Positions 30,301 to 42,268 of a stretch of 64,000 bases of DNA are shown here, piece by piece. The stretch is taken from positions 7,277,180-7,341,179 of the forward strand of contig OX940872.1 in assembly GCA_954871525.1 (NCBI GenBank), in the 5' to 3' direction. How positions within the stretch are numbered: the stretch's first letter is position 1; each line of letters begins with the position of its first letter. The translations under genes were made by a program, and so were the position numbers. The stretch is from Parietaria judaica. Lineage: Eukaryota > Streptophyta > Magnoliopsida > Rosales > Urticaceae. Below the pieces are notes generated by a model. The model saw only the letters and a list, made by a program, of their open reading frames with translations, was not told the DNA's origin and searched no databases.

Positions 30301-32640
30301 TGGAATTTTAATATTACATCGTTCTCATGCAAAAGTTTGCAAGGATTAAATTGTTGACGAGAAATGCCATAGGAAATGCTATAGAATTTCCTATAGCATT
30401 TCTTTATTTTACATTGTTTACGACCTAAAATTTTGAACCAATTGAAAAAATAAAATTTTTACGGCTTATACATTGGAATTTCAATATAACAAAAGTTCTG
30501 ATGCAAAAATATGCAAGGATTAAATTGTTGACGAGAAATGCCATAGGAAATGCTATAGCATTTCCTATAGCATTTCTTTATTTTACATTTTTTACAAACT
30601 TAAATTTCGAACCAATTGAAAAAATAATGATTTTAGGGCTTATACAGTGAAATTTTAATATTACAAGCGTTCTCATGCAAAAATATGCAAGGATTAAATT
30701 GTTGACGAGAAATGCCATAGGAAATGCTATAGCATTTCCTGAAGCATTTCTTTATTTTACATTGTTTACGACCTAAAATTTTGAACCAATTGAAAAAATA
30801 ATAATTTTAGGGCTTATACATTGCAATTTTAATATAACAAGAGTTCTCATGCAAAAATATGCAAGGATAAAATTGTTGACGAGAAATGCCATAGGAAATG
30901 CTATAGCATTTCCTATAGCATTTCTTTATTTTACATTTTTTACACCCTTAAATTTCGAACCAATTGAAAAAATAATGATTTTAGGGCTTATACAGTGGAA
31001 TTTTAATATTACAAGCGTTCTCATGCAAAAATGTGCAAGGATTAAATTGTTGACGAGAAATGCCATTTCCTATAGCATTTCTTTATTTTACATTGTTTAC
31101 GACCTAAAATTTTGAACCAATTGAAAAAATAATAGTTTTACGGCTTATACATTGGAATTTGAATATAAATAGAGTTCTCATGCAAAAATATGCAAGTATT
31201 AAATTGTTGACGAGAAATGCCATAGGAAATGCTATAGCATTTCCTATAGCATTTCTTTATTTTACATTGTTTACGACCTAAAATTTTGAACCAATTGAAA
31301 AAATAATGATTTTAGGGCTTATACATTGCAATTTTAATATAACAAGAGTTCTCATGCAAAAATATGCAGGGATTAAATTGTTGACGAGAAATGCCATAGG
31401 AAATGCTATAGCATTTCTTTATTTTACTTTTTTACAACTTTAAATTTCAAACCAATTGAAAAATTAATGATTTTAGGGCTTATACAGTGGAATTTTAATA
31501 TTACAAGCGTTCTCATGCAAAAATATGCAAGGATTAAATTGTTGACGAGAAATGCTATTTCCTATAGCATTTCTTTATTTTACAATGTTTACGACCTAAA
31601 ATTTTGAACCAATTGAAAAAATAATAATTTTACGGCTTATACATTGGAATTTGAATATAAATAGAGTTCTCATGCAAAATGATTGAAGGATTAAATTGTT
31701 GACGAGAAATGCCATAGGAAATGCTATAGCATTTCCTATAGCATTTCTTTATTTTACAATTTTTACAACCTTAAATTTCGAACCAATTGAAAAAATAATG
31801 ATTTTAGGGTTTATACAGTGGAATTTTAATATTACAAGCTTTCTCATGCAAAAATATGCAAGGATTAAATTGTTGACGAGAAATGCCATAGGAAATGCTA
31901 TAGGATTTTCTATAGCATTTCTTTATTTTACATTGTTTACGACCTAAAATTTTGAACCAATTGAAAAAATAATTATTTTAGGGCTTATACATTGAAATTT
32001 GAATATAACAAGAGTTCTCATGAAAAAATATTCAAGGATTAAATTGTTGACGATAAATGTCATAGGAAATGCTAGCATTTCCTATAGCATTTCTTTATTT
32101 TACATTTTTTACAACCTTAATTTCGAACCAATTGAAAAAATAATGATTTGAGGGCTTATACAGTGGAATTTTAATATTACAAGCGTTCTCATGCAAAAAT
32201 ATGCAAGTGTTAAATTGTTGACGAGAAATGCCATAGGAAATGCTATAGCATTTCCTATGGCATTTCTTTATTTTACATTGTTTACGACCTAATATTTTGA
32301 ACCAATTGAAAAAATAATAATTTTAGGGCTTATACATTGGAATTTGAATATAACAAGAGTTTTCATGCAAAAATATGCAAGGATTAAATCGTTAACGAGA
32401 AATGCCATAGGAAATGCTATAGCATTTCCTATAGCATTTCTTTATTTTACATTTTTTACAACCTTAAATTTCAAACCAATTGAAAAAATAATGATTTTAG
32501 GGCTTATACAGTGGAATTTTAATATTACAAGCGTTCTCATGCAAAAATATGCAAGGATTAAATTGTTGACGAGAAATGCCATAGGAAATTCTATAGCATT
32601 TCCTATAGCATTTCTTTATTTTACATTGTTTACGACCTAA
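27400..32640. repeat. Higher-order repeat of ~2.73-2.89 kb, two copies
   Basis: Rare variants recur in the same order: aaatggtatagc (27468, 30203), ttacatcgttctcatgcaaa (27582, 30313), taaaatttttacggc (27719, 30451), gttctgatgc (27763, 30495), cctgaagcatttc (28008, 30738), caaaaatgtgcaagg (28293, 31027) and gcaaaatgattgaagg (28784, 31674). The offset is about 2733 bp at first and 2890 bp after about 31.2 kb, so copy 2 gained roughly one monomer. A partial third copy of the first markers lies near 26.0-26.5 kb. Confidence 0.85.
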
Positions 32641-33159
32641 AATTTCGAACCAATTGAAAAAATAATGATTTTAGGGCTTATACAGTGGAATTTTAATATT
32701 ACAAGCGTTCTCATGCAAAAATATGCAAGTGTTAAATTGTTGACGTGAAATGCCATAGGAAATGCTATAGCATTTCCTATAGCATTTCTTTATTTTACAT
32801 TGTTTACGACCTAATATTTCGAACCAATTGAAAAAATAATAATTTTAGGGCTTATACATTGGAATTTGAATATAACAAGAGTTTTCATGCAAAAATATGC
32901 AAGGATTAAATCGTTAACGAGTAATGCCATAGGAAATGCTATAGCATTTCCTATAGCATTTCTTTATTTTACATTTTTTACAACCTTAAATTTCGAACCA
33001 ATTGAAAAAATAATGATTTTAGGGCTTATACAGTGGAATTTTAATATTACAAGCGTTCTCATGCAAAAATATGCAAGGATTAAATTGTTGACGAGAAATG
33101 CCATAGGAAATTCTATAGCATTTCCTATAGCATTTCTTTATTTTACATTGTTTACGAAC

Positions 33160-36100
33160 TAAAATTTCGAACCAATTGAAAAAATAATGATTTTAGGGCT
33201 TATACATTGCAATTTTAATATAACAAGAGTTCTCGTGCAAAAATATGCAAGGATTAAATTGTTGACGAGAAATGCCATAGGAAATGCTATAGCATTTCTT
33301 TATTTTACATTTTTTACACCCTTAAATTTCGAACCAATTGAAAAAATAATGATTTTAGGGATTATACAGTGGAATTTTAATATTAGAAGCGTTCTCATGC
33401 AAAAATATGCAAGTGTTAAATTGTTGACGAGAAATGCCATAGGAAATGCTATAGCATTTCCTATAGCATTTCTTTATTTTCATTGTTTACGACCTAATAT
33501 TTTGAACCAATTGAAAAAATAATAATTTTAGGGCTTATACATTGGAATTTGAATATAACAAGAGTTTTCATGCAAAAATATGCAAGGATTAAATCGTTAA
33601 CGAGAAATGCCATAGGAAATGCTATAGCATTTCTATAGCATTTCTTTATTTTACATTTTTTACAACCTTAAATTACGAACCAATTGAAAAAATAATGATT
33701 TTAGGATTTATACAGTGGAATTTTAATATTACAAGCGTTCGTATGCAAAAATATGCAAGGATTAAATTGTTGACGAGAAATGCCATAGGAAATGCTATAG
33801 CATTTCTTATAGTATTTCTTTATTTTACATTGTTTACGACCTAAAATTTCGAACCAATTGAAAAAATAATGATTTTAGGGCTTATACATTGCAATTTTAA
33901 TATAACAAGAGTTCTCATGCAAAAATATGCAAGGATTAAATTGTTGACGAGAAATGCCATAGGAAATGCTATAGCATTTCCTATAGCATTTCTTTATTTT
34001 ACATTTTTTACAACCTTAATTTCCAACCAATTGAAAAAATAATAATTTTAGGGCTTATACAGTGGAATTTTAATATTACGAGTGTTCTCATGCAAAAATA
34101 TGCAAGGATTAAATTGTTGACGAGAAACGCCATAGGAAATGCTATAGCATTTCCTATACCATTTCTTTATTTTACATTGTTTACGACCTAAAATTTTGTA
34201 CCAATTGAAAAAATAATAATTTTATGGCTTATACATTGGAATTTGAATATAACAAGAGTTCTCATGCAAAAATATGCAAGGATTAAAGTGTTGACGAGAA
34301 ATGCCATAGGAAATGCTTGCATTTCCTATAGCATTTCTTTATTTTACATTTTTTACAACCTTAAATTTCGAACCAATTGAAAAAATAATGATTTTAGGGC
34401 TTATACAGTGGAATTTTAATATTACAAGCGTTCTCATGCAAAAATATGAAAGGATTAAATTGTTGACGAGAAATGCCATTTCCTATAGCATTTCTTTATT
34501 TTACATTGTTTACGACCTAAAATTTTGAACCAATTGAAAAAATAATAATTTTACGGCTTATACATTGGAATTTTAATATAAATAGAGTTCTCATGCAAAA
34601 ATATGCAAGTATTAAATTGTGGACGAGAAATGCCATAGGAAATGCTATAGCATTTCCTATAGCATTTCTTATTTTACATTTTTTACAACCTTAAATTTCA
34701 AACCAATTGAAAAAATAATGATTTTAGGGTTTATACTGTGGAATTTCAATATTACAAGTACTCTCATGCAAAAATATGCAAGGATTAAATTGTTGACGAG
34801 AAATGCCATAGGAAATGCTATAGCATTTCCTATAGCATTTCTTTCTTTTACATTGTTTACGACCTAAAATTTCGAACCAATTGAAAAAAAAATGATTTTA
34901 GGGCTTATACATTGCAATTTTAATATAACAAGAGTTCTCATGCAAAAATATGCAAGGATTAAATTGTTGACGAGAAATGCCATAGCATTTCCTATAGCAT
35001 TTCTTTATTTTACATTTTTTACAACCTTAATTTCGAACCTATTGAAAAAATAATGATTTTAGGGCTTATACATTGGAATTTTAATATTACAAGCGTTCTC
35101 ATGCAAAAATATGCAAGGATTAAATTGTTGACGAGAAATGCCATAGGAAATGCTATAGCATTTACTATAGCATTTCTTTATTTTACATTGTTTACGACCA
35201 AAAATTTTGAACCGATTGAAAAAATAATAATTTTAGGGCTTATACAGTGGAATTTTAATATTACAAGCGTTCTCATGGAAAAATATGCAAGTGTTAAATT
35301 GTTGACGTGAAATGCCATAGGAAATGCTATAGCATTTCCTATAGCATTTCTTTATTTTACATTGTTTACGACCTAATATTTTGAACCAATTGAAAAAATA
35401 ATAATTTTAGGGCTTATACAGTGGAATTTTAATATTACAAGCGTTCTCATGCAAAAATATGCAAGGATTAAATTGTTGACGAGAAATGCCATAGGAAATT
35501 CTATAGCATTTCCTATAGCATTTCTTTATTTTACATTGTTTACGACCTAAAATTTCGAACCAATTGAAAAAATAATGATTTTAGGGCTTATACATTGCAA
35601 TTTTAATATAACAAGAGTTCTCATGCAAAAATATGCAAGGATTAAATTGTTGACGAGAAATGCCATAGGAAATGCTATAGCATTTCCTATAGCATTTCTT
35701 TATTTTACATTTTTTACACCCTTAAATTTCGAACCAATTGAAAAAATAATTATTTTAGGGCTTATACAGTGGAATTTTAATATTAGAAGCGTTCTCATGC
35801 AAAAATATGCAAGTGTTAAATTGTTGACGAGAAATGCCATAGGAAATGCTATAGCATTTCCGATAGCATTTCTTTATTTTCATTGTTTACGACCTAATAT
35901 TTTGAACCAATTGAAAAAATAATAATTTTAGGGCTTATACATTGGAATTTGAATATAACAAGAGTTTTCATGCAAAAATATGCAAGGATTAAATCGTTAA
36001 CGAGAAATGCCATAGGAAATGCTATAGCATTTCTATAGCATTTCTTTATTTTACATTTTTTACAACCTTAAATTTCGAACCAATTGAAAAAATAATGATT

Positions 36101-37960
36101 TTAGGATTTATACAGTGGAATTTTAATATTACAAGCGTTCGCATGCAAAAATATGCAAGGATTAAATTGTTGACGAGAAATGCCATAGGAAATGCTATAG
36201 CATTTCCTATAGTATTTCTTTATTTTACATTGTTTACGACCTAAAATTTTGAACCAATTGAAAAAATAATTATTTTAGGGCTTATACATTGCAATTTTAA
36301 TATAACAAGAGTTCTCATGCAAAAATATGCAAGGATTAAATTGTTGACGAGAAATTCCATAGGAAATGCTATAGCATTTCCTATAGCATTTCTTTATTTT
36401 ACATTTTTTACAACCTTAATTTACAACCAATTGAAAAAATAATAATTTTAGGGCTTATACAGTGGAATTTTAATATTACGAGCGTTCTCATGCAAAAATA
36501 AGCAAGGATTAAATTGTTGACGAGAAACGCCATAGGAAATGCTTAGCATTTCCTATACCATTTCTTTATTTTACATTGTTTACGACCTAAAATTTAGAAC
36601 CAATTGAAAAAATAATAATTTTAGGGCTTATACATTGGAATTTGAATATAACAAGAGTTCTCATGCAAAAATAATAATTAAAGTGTTGACGAGAAATGCC
36701 ATAGGAAATGCTTGCATTTCCTATAGCATTTCTTTATTTTACATTTTTTACAACCTTAAATTTCGAACCAATTGAAAAAATAATGATTTTAGGGCTTATA
36801 CAGTGGAATTTTAATATTACAAGCGTTCTCATGCAAAAATATGCAAGGATTAAATTGTTGACGAGAAATGCCATTTCCTATAGCATTTCTTTATTTTACA
36901 TTGTTTACGACCTAAAATTTTGAACCAATTGAAAAAATAATAATTTTACGGCTTATACATTGGAATTTTAATATAAATAGAGTTCTCATGCAAAAATATG
37001 CAAGGATTAAATTGTGGACGAGAAATGCCATAGGAAATGCTATAGCATTTCCTATAGCATTTCTTTATTTTACATTTTTTACAACCTTAAATTTCAAACC
37101 AATTGAAAAAATAATGATTTTAGGGTTTATACTGTGGAATTTCAATATTACAAGCACTCTCATGCAAAAATATGCAAGGATTAAATTGTTGACGAGAAAT
37201 GCCATAGGAAATGCTATAGCATTTCCTATAGCATTTCTTTCTTTTACATTGTTTACGACCTAAAATTTCGAACCAATTGAAAAAAAAATGATTTTAGGGC
37301 TTATACATTGAAATTTTAATATAACAAGAGTTCTCATGCAAAAATATGCAAGGATTAAATTGTTGACGAGAAATGCCATAGCATTTCCTATAGCATTTCT
37401 TTATTTTACATTTTTTACAACCTTAATTTCGAACCAATTGAAAAAATAATGATTTTAGGGCTTATACAGTGGAATTTTAATATTACAAGCGTTCTCATGC
37501 AAAAATATGCAAGGATTAAATTGTTGACGAGAAATGCCATAGGAAATGCTATTGCATTTCCTATAGCATTTCTTTATTTTACATTGTTTACGACCTAAAA
37601 TTTTGAACCGATTGAAAAAATAATAATTTTAGGGCTTATACATTGGAGTTTGAATATAACAAGAGTTCTCATGCAAAAATATGCAAGGATTAAATTGTTG
37701 ACGAGAAATGCCATAGGAAATGCTATAGCATTTCCTATAGCTTTTCTTTATTTTACATTTTTTACAACCTTAAATTTAGAACCAATTGAAAAAATAATGA
37801 TTTTAGGGCTTATACAGTGGAATTTTAATATTACAAGCGTTCTCATGCAAAAATATGCAAGGATTAAATTGTTGACGAGAAATGCCATAGGAAATGCTAT
37901 AGCATTTCCTATAGCATTTCTTTATTTTACATTGTTTACGACCTAAAATTTTGAACCAAT
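33160..37960. repeat. Higher-order repeat of ~2.39 kb, two copies
   Basis: Shared rare variants at an offset near 2.39 kb include tttattttcattgtttacg with a lost base (33473, 35875), an aaatgctatagcatttctat contraction (33620, 36015), acaagcgttcg[t/c]atgc (33731, 36130), ggaaatgcttgcatttcc (34310, 36705), attgtggacgag (34617, 37012) and actctcatgc (34760, 37157). The two copies are nearly identical, so this duplication is young compared with the age of the monomers. Confidence 0.83.
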
Positions 37961-37974
37961 TGGAAAAATAATGA
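37627..37974. repeat. Example 348-bp dimer (two 174-bp monomers)
   Basis: A clean example of the dimer. Unit A (37627-37800) has cattgg, then a ttgaatataacaagag block, and ends with acaacctta. Unit B (37801-37974) has cagtgg, then ttttaatattacaagcg, and ends with acgacctaaaa. Both are exactly 174 bp. A-B alternation at 348 bp is also visible at 39199, 39547 and 39895. Confidence 0.9.
37882..37917. repeat. 36-bp near-perfect dyad inside the satellite monomer (example)
   Basis: The left arm ATGCCATAGGAAATGCTA and the right arm TAGCATTTCCTATAGCAT are inverted complements at 17 of 18 positions with no spacer. The inner 20 bp are a perfect palindrome. Most full-length monomers in the window carry this element at the same place, so it recurs along the whole array. 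It could extrude as a cruciform or fold as a hairpin. Confidence 0.92.
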
Positions 37975-40200
37975 TTTTAGGGCTTATAAATTGGAATTTG
38001 AATATAACAAGAGTTCTCATGCAAAAATATTCAAGGATTAAATTGTTGACGAGAAATGCCATAGGAAATGATATAGCATTTCCTATGGCATTTCTTTATT
38101 TTACATTGTTTACGACCTAAAATTTCGAACCAATTGAAAAAATAATGATTTTAGGGCTTATACATTGGAATTTGAATATAACAAGAGTTCTCATGCAAAA
38201 ATATGCAAGGATTAAATTGTTGACGAGAAATGCCATAGGAAATGCTAGCATTTCCTATAGCATTTCTTTATTTTACATTGTTTACAACCTAAATTTCGAA
38301 CCAATTGAAAAAATAATTATTTTAGGGCTTATACATTGGAATTTTAATATTACAAGCGTTCTCATGCAAAAATATGCAAGGATTAAATTGTCGACGAGAA
38401 ATGCCATAGGAAATGCTATAGCATTTTCAATAGCATTTCTTTATTTTACGTTGTTTACGACCTAAAATTTTGAACCAATTGAAAAAATAATGATTTTAGG
38501 GCTTATATTTTAATTTGAATATAACAAGAGTTCTCATGCAAAAATATAAAAGGATTAAATGGTTGACAAGAAATGCCATAGGAATGCTATAGCATTTCCT
38601 ATAGCATATCTTTATTTTACATTTTTTACAACCTTAAATTTCGAACCAATTGAAAAAATAATGATTTTAGGGCTTATACATTGGAATTTTAATATTACAA
38701 GCGTTCTCATGCAAAAATATGCAAGTATTAAATTGTTGACGAGAAAGGCCATAGAGCATTTCCTATAGGATTTCTTTATTTTACATTGTTTACGACCTAA
38801 AATTTCGAACCAATTAAAAAAATAATGATTTTAGGGCTTATACCTTGGAATTTGAATATAACAAGAGTTCTCATGCAAAAATATGCAAGGATTAAATTGT
38901 TGACGAGAAATGCCATAGGAAATGCTTTAGCATTTCTTATAGCATTTCTTTATTTTACATTGTTTTCGACCTAAAATTTCGAACCAATTGAAAAATTAAT
39001 GATTTTAGGGCTTATACATTGGAATTTGAATATAACAAGAGTTCTCATGCAAAAATATGCAAGGATTAAATTGTTGACGAGAAATGCCATAGGAAATGCT
39101 ATAACATTTCCTATAGCATTTCTTTATTTACATTGTTTACGACCTAAAATTTTGAACCAATTGAAAAAATAATAATTTTACGGCTTATACATTGGAATTT
39201 GAATATAACAAGAGTTCTCATGCAAAAATATGCAAGGATTAAATTGTTGACGAGAAATGCCATAGGAAATGATATAGCATTTCCTATAGCATTTCTTTAT
39301 TTTACATTTTTTACAACCTTAAATTTCGAACCAATTGAAAAAATAATGATTTTGGGGCTTATACAGTGGAATTTTAATATTACAAGCGTTCTCATGCAAA
39401 AATATGCAAGGATTAAATTGTTGACGAGAAATGCCGTAGGAAATGCTATAGCATTTCCTATAGCATTTCTTTATTTTACATTGTTTACGACCTAAAATTT
39501 TGAACCAAATGAAAAAATAATTATTTTAGGGCTTATACATTGGAATTTGAATATAGCAAGAGTTCTTATGCAAAAATATGCAAGGATTAAATTGTTCACG
39601 AGAAATGCCATAGGAAATGCTACAGCATTTCCAATAGCATTTCTTTATTTTACATTTTTAACAACCTTAAATTTCGAACCAATTGAAAAAATATTTATTT
39701 TAGGGCTTATACAGTGGAATTTTAATATTACAAGCGTTCTCATGCAAAAATATGCAAGGATTAAATTGTTGCCGAGAAATGCCATAGGAAATGCTATAGC
39801 ATTTCCTATAGCATTTCTTTATTTTACATTGTTTACGACCTAAAATTTTATACCAATTGAAAAAATAATAATTTTACGGCTTATACATTGGAATTTGAAT
39901 ATAACAAGAGTTCTCATGCAAAAATATGCAATGATTAAATTGTTGACAAGAAATGCCATAGGAAATGCTATAGCATTTCTTTATTTTACATTTTTTAGAA
40001 CCTTAAATTTCGAACCAATTGAAAAAATAATGATTTTAGGGCTTATACAGTGGAATTTTAATATTACAAGCATTCTCATGCAAAAATATGCAAGGATTAT
40101 ATTGTTGACGAGAAATGCCTTAGAAAATGCTAGCATTTCCTATAGCATTTCTTTATTTTACATTGTTTACGACCTAAAATTTCGAACCAATTGAAAAAAT

Positions 40201-41137
40201 AATAATTTTAGGGCTTATATTTGAATTTGAATAGAACAAGAGTTCTCATGCAAAAATATGCAAGGATTAAATTGTTGACGAGAAATGCCATAGCAAATGT
40301 ATTTCCTATGACCTAAAATTGTTTATGACCTAAAATTGTTGACGAGAAATGCTATAGCATTTCTTTACTTTACATTGTTTATGACCTAAAATTTCGAGCC
40401 AATTGAAAAAATAAATATTTTAGGGCTTATACATTGGAATTTGAATATAACAAGAGTTCTTATGCAAAATATGCAAGGATTATATTGTTGACGAGAAATG
40501 CCATAGGAAATGCTATAGCATTTCGTATAGCATTTCTTTATTTTACATTGTTTACAACCAAAAATTTCGAACCAATTGAAAAATTAATGATTTTAGGGCT
40601 TATACATTGGAATTTTAATATTACAAGCGTTCTCATGCAAAAATATGCAAGGATTAAATTGTTGACGAGAAATGCTATAGGAAATGCTATAGCATTTCCT
40701 ATACCATATCTTTATTTTACATTTTTTACAACCTTAAATTTCGAACCAATTGAAAAAATAATGATTTTAGGGCTTATACATTGGAATTTTAATATTACAA
40801 GCGTTCTCATGAAAAAATATGCAAGGATTAAATTGTTGACGACAAATTCCATAGGAAATGTAATTGCTATAGCATATCTTTATTTTACATTGTTTACGAC
40901 CTAAAATTTCGAACCAATTGAAAAAATAATGATTTTAGGGCTTATACATTGGAATTTTTATATAACAAGAGTTCTCATGCAAAAATATGCAAGTATTAAA
41001 TTGTTGACGAGAAATGCCATAGGAAATGCTATAGCATTTCTATAGCATTTCTCTATTTTACATTGTTTACAACCTAAAATTTCGAACCAATTGAAAAAAT
41101 AATGATTTTAGGGCTTATACATTGGAATTGTAATATT
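40201..41137. repeat. Irregular satellite edge next to the transposon
   Basis: The array loses its dimer order here. At about 40296-40350 there is a scrambled junction in which tgacctaaaattgttgacg joins the end of one unit to the middle of another, with a short direct repeat (gacctaaaattgtt). Monomers then continue to 41137, where the transposon cuts the unit after taatatt. Confidence 0.8.
41135..41137. repeat. Target site duplication, left copy (ATT)
   Basis: The three bases before CACTA are ATT. The undisturbed satellite reads taatattacaagcg, and ATT is the part found on both sides of the element. A 3-bp duplication is the CACTA standard. Confidence 0.93.
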
Positions 41138-41150
41138 CACTAGTACAAAT
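41138..41150 (+). repeat. Left terminal inverted repeat
   Basis: CACTAGTACAAAT. It pairs with the right end read on the minus strand, CACTACTTCAAAT, with mismatches only at positions 6 and 8. This is the expected cleavage end for the Tnp2 transposase. Confidence 0.93.
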
Positions 41151-41164
41151 TGTTGATCCTACCA

Positions 41165-41245
41165 CGGAGTTTCAACCATGGATTTTTTTATCCATGGTCG
41201 AAATCCAAGTTTCTACCATGGAAATTTTTTTCCATGGTTGAAAAT
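41165..41245. repeat. Left subterminal CCATGG hairpins
   Basis: There are two consecutive inverted repeats built on the same sequence. In 41170-41203, tttcaaccatggat pairs with atccatggtcgaaa. In 41210-41243, tttctaccatgg pairs with ccatggttgaaa. T-rich loops separate the arms. The same CAACCATGG unit forms the hairpins at the other end, so this is a subterminal repeat of the kind bound by the TNPA-type protein in En/Spm. Confidence 0.85.
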
Positions 41246-41880
41246 CGGGTCACGCCGCGACACGCATAAACACGCCGCGGCACATTTTCAAATTCACCAC
41301 GGATATATTTTCCATTGTTGAAAATGTGTCATTGAGATGTTTATAAGCCGCGGCGTATATAAAATGCCGCGGCATTGTTGGTACACAACGACACTCTATT
41401 AACCGTTGTTCATACCACGCGGTATAAGCCGCGGCATTATGTATTACACGCCGCGGCATTAATTGTACACGATGAAACCTTAAAAACCGTTGTTCATACC
41501 ATGGACATTACGCCGCGGAGTGCATTTGAAAACGCCACGGCACATGACTTTAGAGATATAAGCCGTGGCATGATCTCTTACACGGCGTGGCATGGATGGT
41601 ACACAACGACAGAATGAAACCGTTGTTCATACCATGGACATTACGCCGCGGCGTGCATTTGAAAACGCCACGGCACATGAATTTAGAGATATAAGCCGTG
41701 GCATGATCTCTTACACGCCGTGGCATGGATGGTACACAACGACAGAATGAAACCGTTGTTCATAAAGCCGCAATAAACCCCTTGTATGCCGCGGCGTGTC
41801 TTGAATAACGCCACGACATTTCGTTTGTAAAAATACGCCGTGGCGTTACAAACAATAAGCCGAGGCGTGTATCGTATTTA
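41246..41880. repeat. Left subterminal repeat region with 133-bp tandem copies
   Basis: This stretch holds about 19 copies of GCCGCGGC or near variants (gccacggc, gccgtggc, gccgaggc). A 133-bp unit is tandemly repeated at 41487-41619 and 41620-41752, followed by the first bases of a third. Each unit starts ccgttgttcataccatgg and ends acacaacgacagaatgaaa, so acaacg and cgttgt arms face each other across unit joins. No gene is present: the short frames here are open only because the repeat is GC-rich. Confidence 0.85.
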
Positions 41881-42268
41881 GCCATTTTCTCATTTGCGCT
41901 GTGCCTGACTTTCCGCGACTCCTTCCCCTTCGCCGTGCCTCTCGCCCTCGCCCTCGCCCTGTTTCACCAATTCCCGCCGCGGCGTGTTTTTGCCGCGGCG
42001 AGTTTTTCAAATACGCCGTGGCACGCTACATAATACGATTTTTAATTATATCGCCGCGTTACGTTTTTTAACACACCGCAGCGTGACTTGTATTTACAGT
42101 CTTACCCGCGAGGAGTTCATTTTCACTTCGTGCCGTCACAACTCAAAACCCTACCCCTCTCGCTCTCTCTTTCTCGCACTCGCCTTGCGCCGCCGTCTTC
42201 TCACCGCGACACAATTCACGCCGTCATCCGCCGTTGCCGTCCAAGCCCTACGCCGTCGACCTCCACGA
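41881..42268 (+). promoter_or_regulatory. Promoter and 5' leader region of the Transposase_32-like gene
   Basis: A pyrimidine-rich stretch (ctctcgctctctctttctcg, about 42158-42177) leads into a ccgtc-rich leader typical of plant 5' untranslated regions. An AT-rich stretch, tttttaattatatc, near 42037-42050 could supply a TATA element. The leader ends at a good donor, cacga/gtaagt (42269). GCCGCGGC-type motifs continue at about 41977-42085. Short open frames overlap here but show no recognisable protein, so I treat this as leader. Confidence 0.5.

Larger units (their letters stand above)
13881..40200. repeat. Homogenised dimer zone of the satellite array
   Basis: From about 14.0 kb to about 40.1 kb, units with atacagtgg alternate with units carrying atacattgg or atacattgc, giving a 348-bp dimer. 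The first cagtgg lies near 14025 and the last near 40045. Sub-blocks reuse rare variants, such as ggattaatttggttacgag (about 14246, 16095, 17130, 18660, 20210 and 25705) and gtggaattttaatattccaag. This points to repeated local amplification of segments from a common pool. Confidence 0.8.
1..41137. repeat. Tandem satellite array, ~174-bp monomer (left part)
   Basis: An unbroken tandem array of an AT-rich monomer. The full-length monomer is 174 bp: two adjacent units begin at 37627 and 37801 and the next begins at 37975. Constant landmarks in each unit are ttttagggcttatacattgg, the block around ctcatgcaaaaatatgcaag, gttgacgagaaatgcc, a palindromic stretch ending in tatagcatttctttatttta, and a gaaccaattgaaaaa block. 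Two types differ in the block after ttgg (ttgaatataacaagag or ttttaatattacaagcg). A unit of 150-180 bp is the usual size for plant centromeric satellites. Centromere identity is inference, since no CENH3 data can be read from sequence. I see no gene inside the array. Confidence 0.97.

Noticed and set aside
626..41000. Dozens of open frames of 60-200 codons on both strands in the satellite.
   Set aside because: They are the same 58-codon unit read through tandem monomers, with ends set by variant units. The translated pattern only mirrors the DNA repeat, and there is no gene context.
1..41137. CRISPR-like regular repeats.
   Set aside because: Whole monomers repeat with no unique spacers, and the context is a plant genome.
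41250..41860. Short overlapping open frames on both strands at the left end of the element.
   Set aside because: They are Met-Pro-Arg and Ala-rich products of gccgcggc repeats, with no conserved protein pattern.
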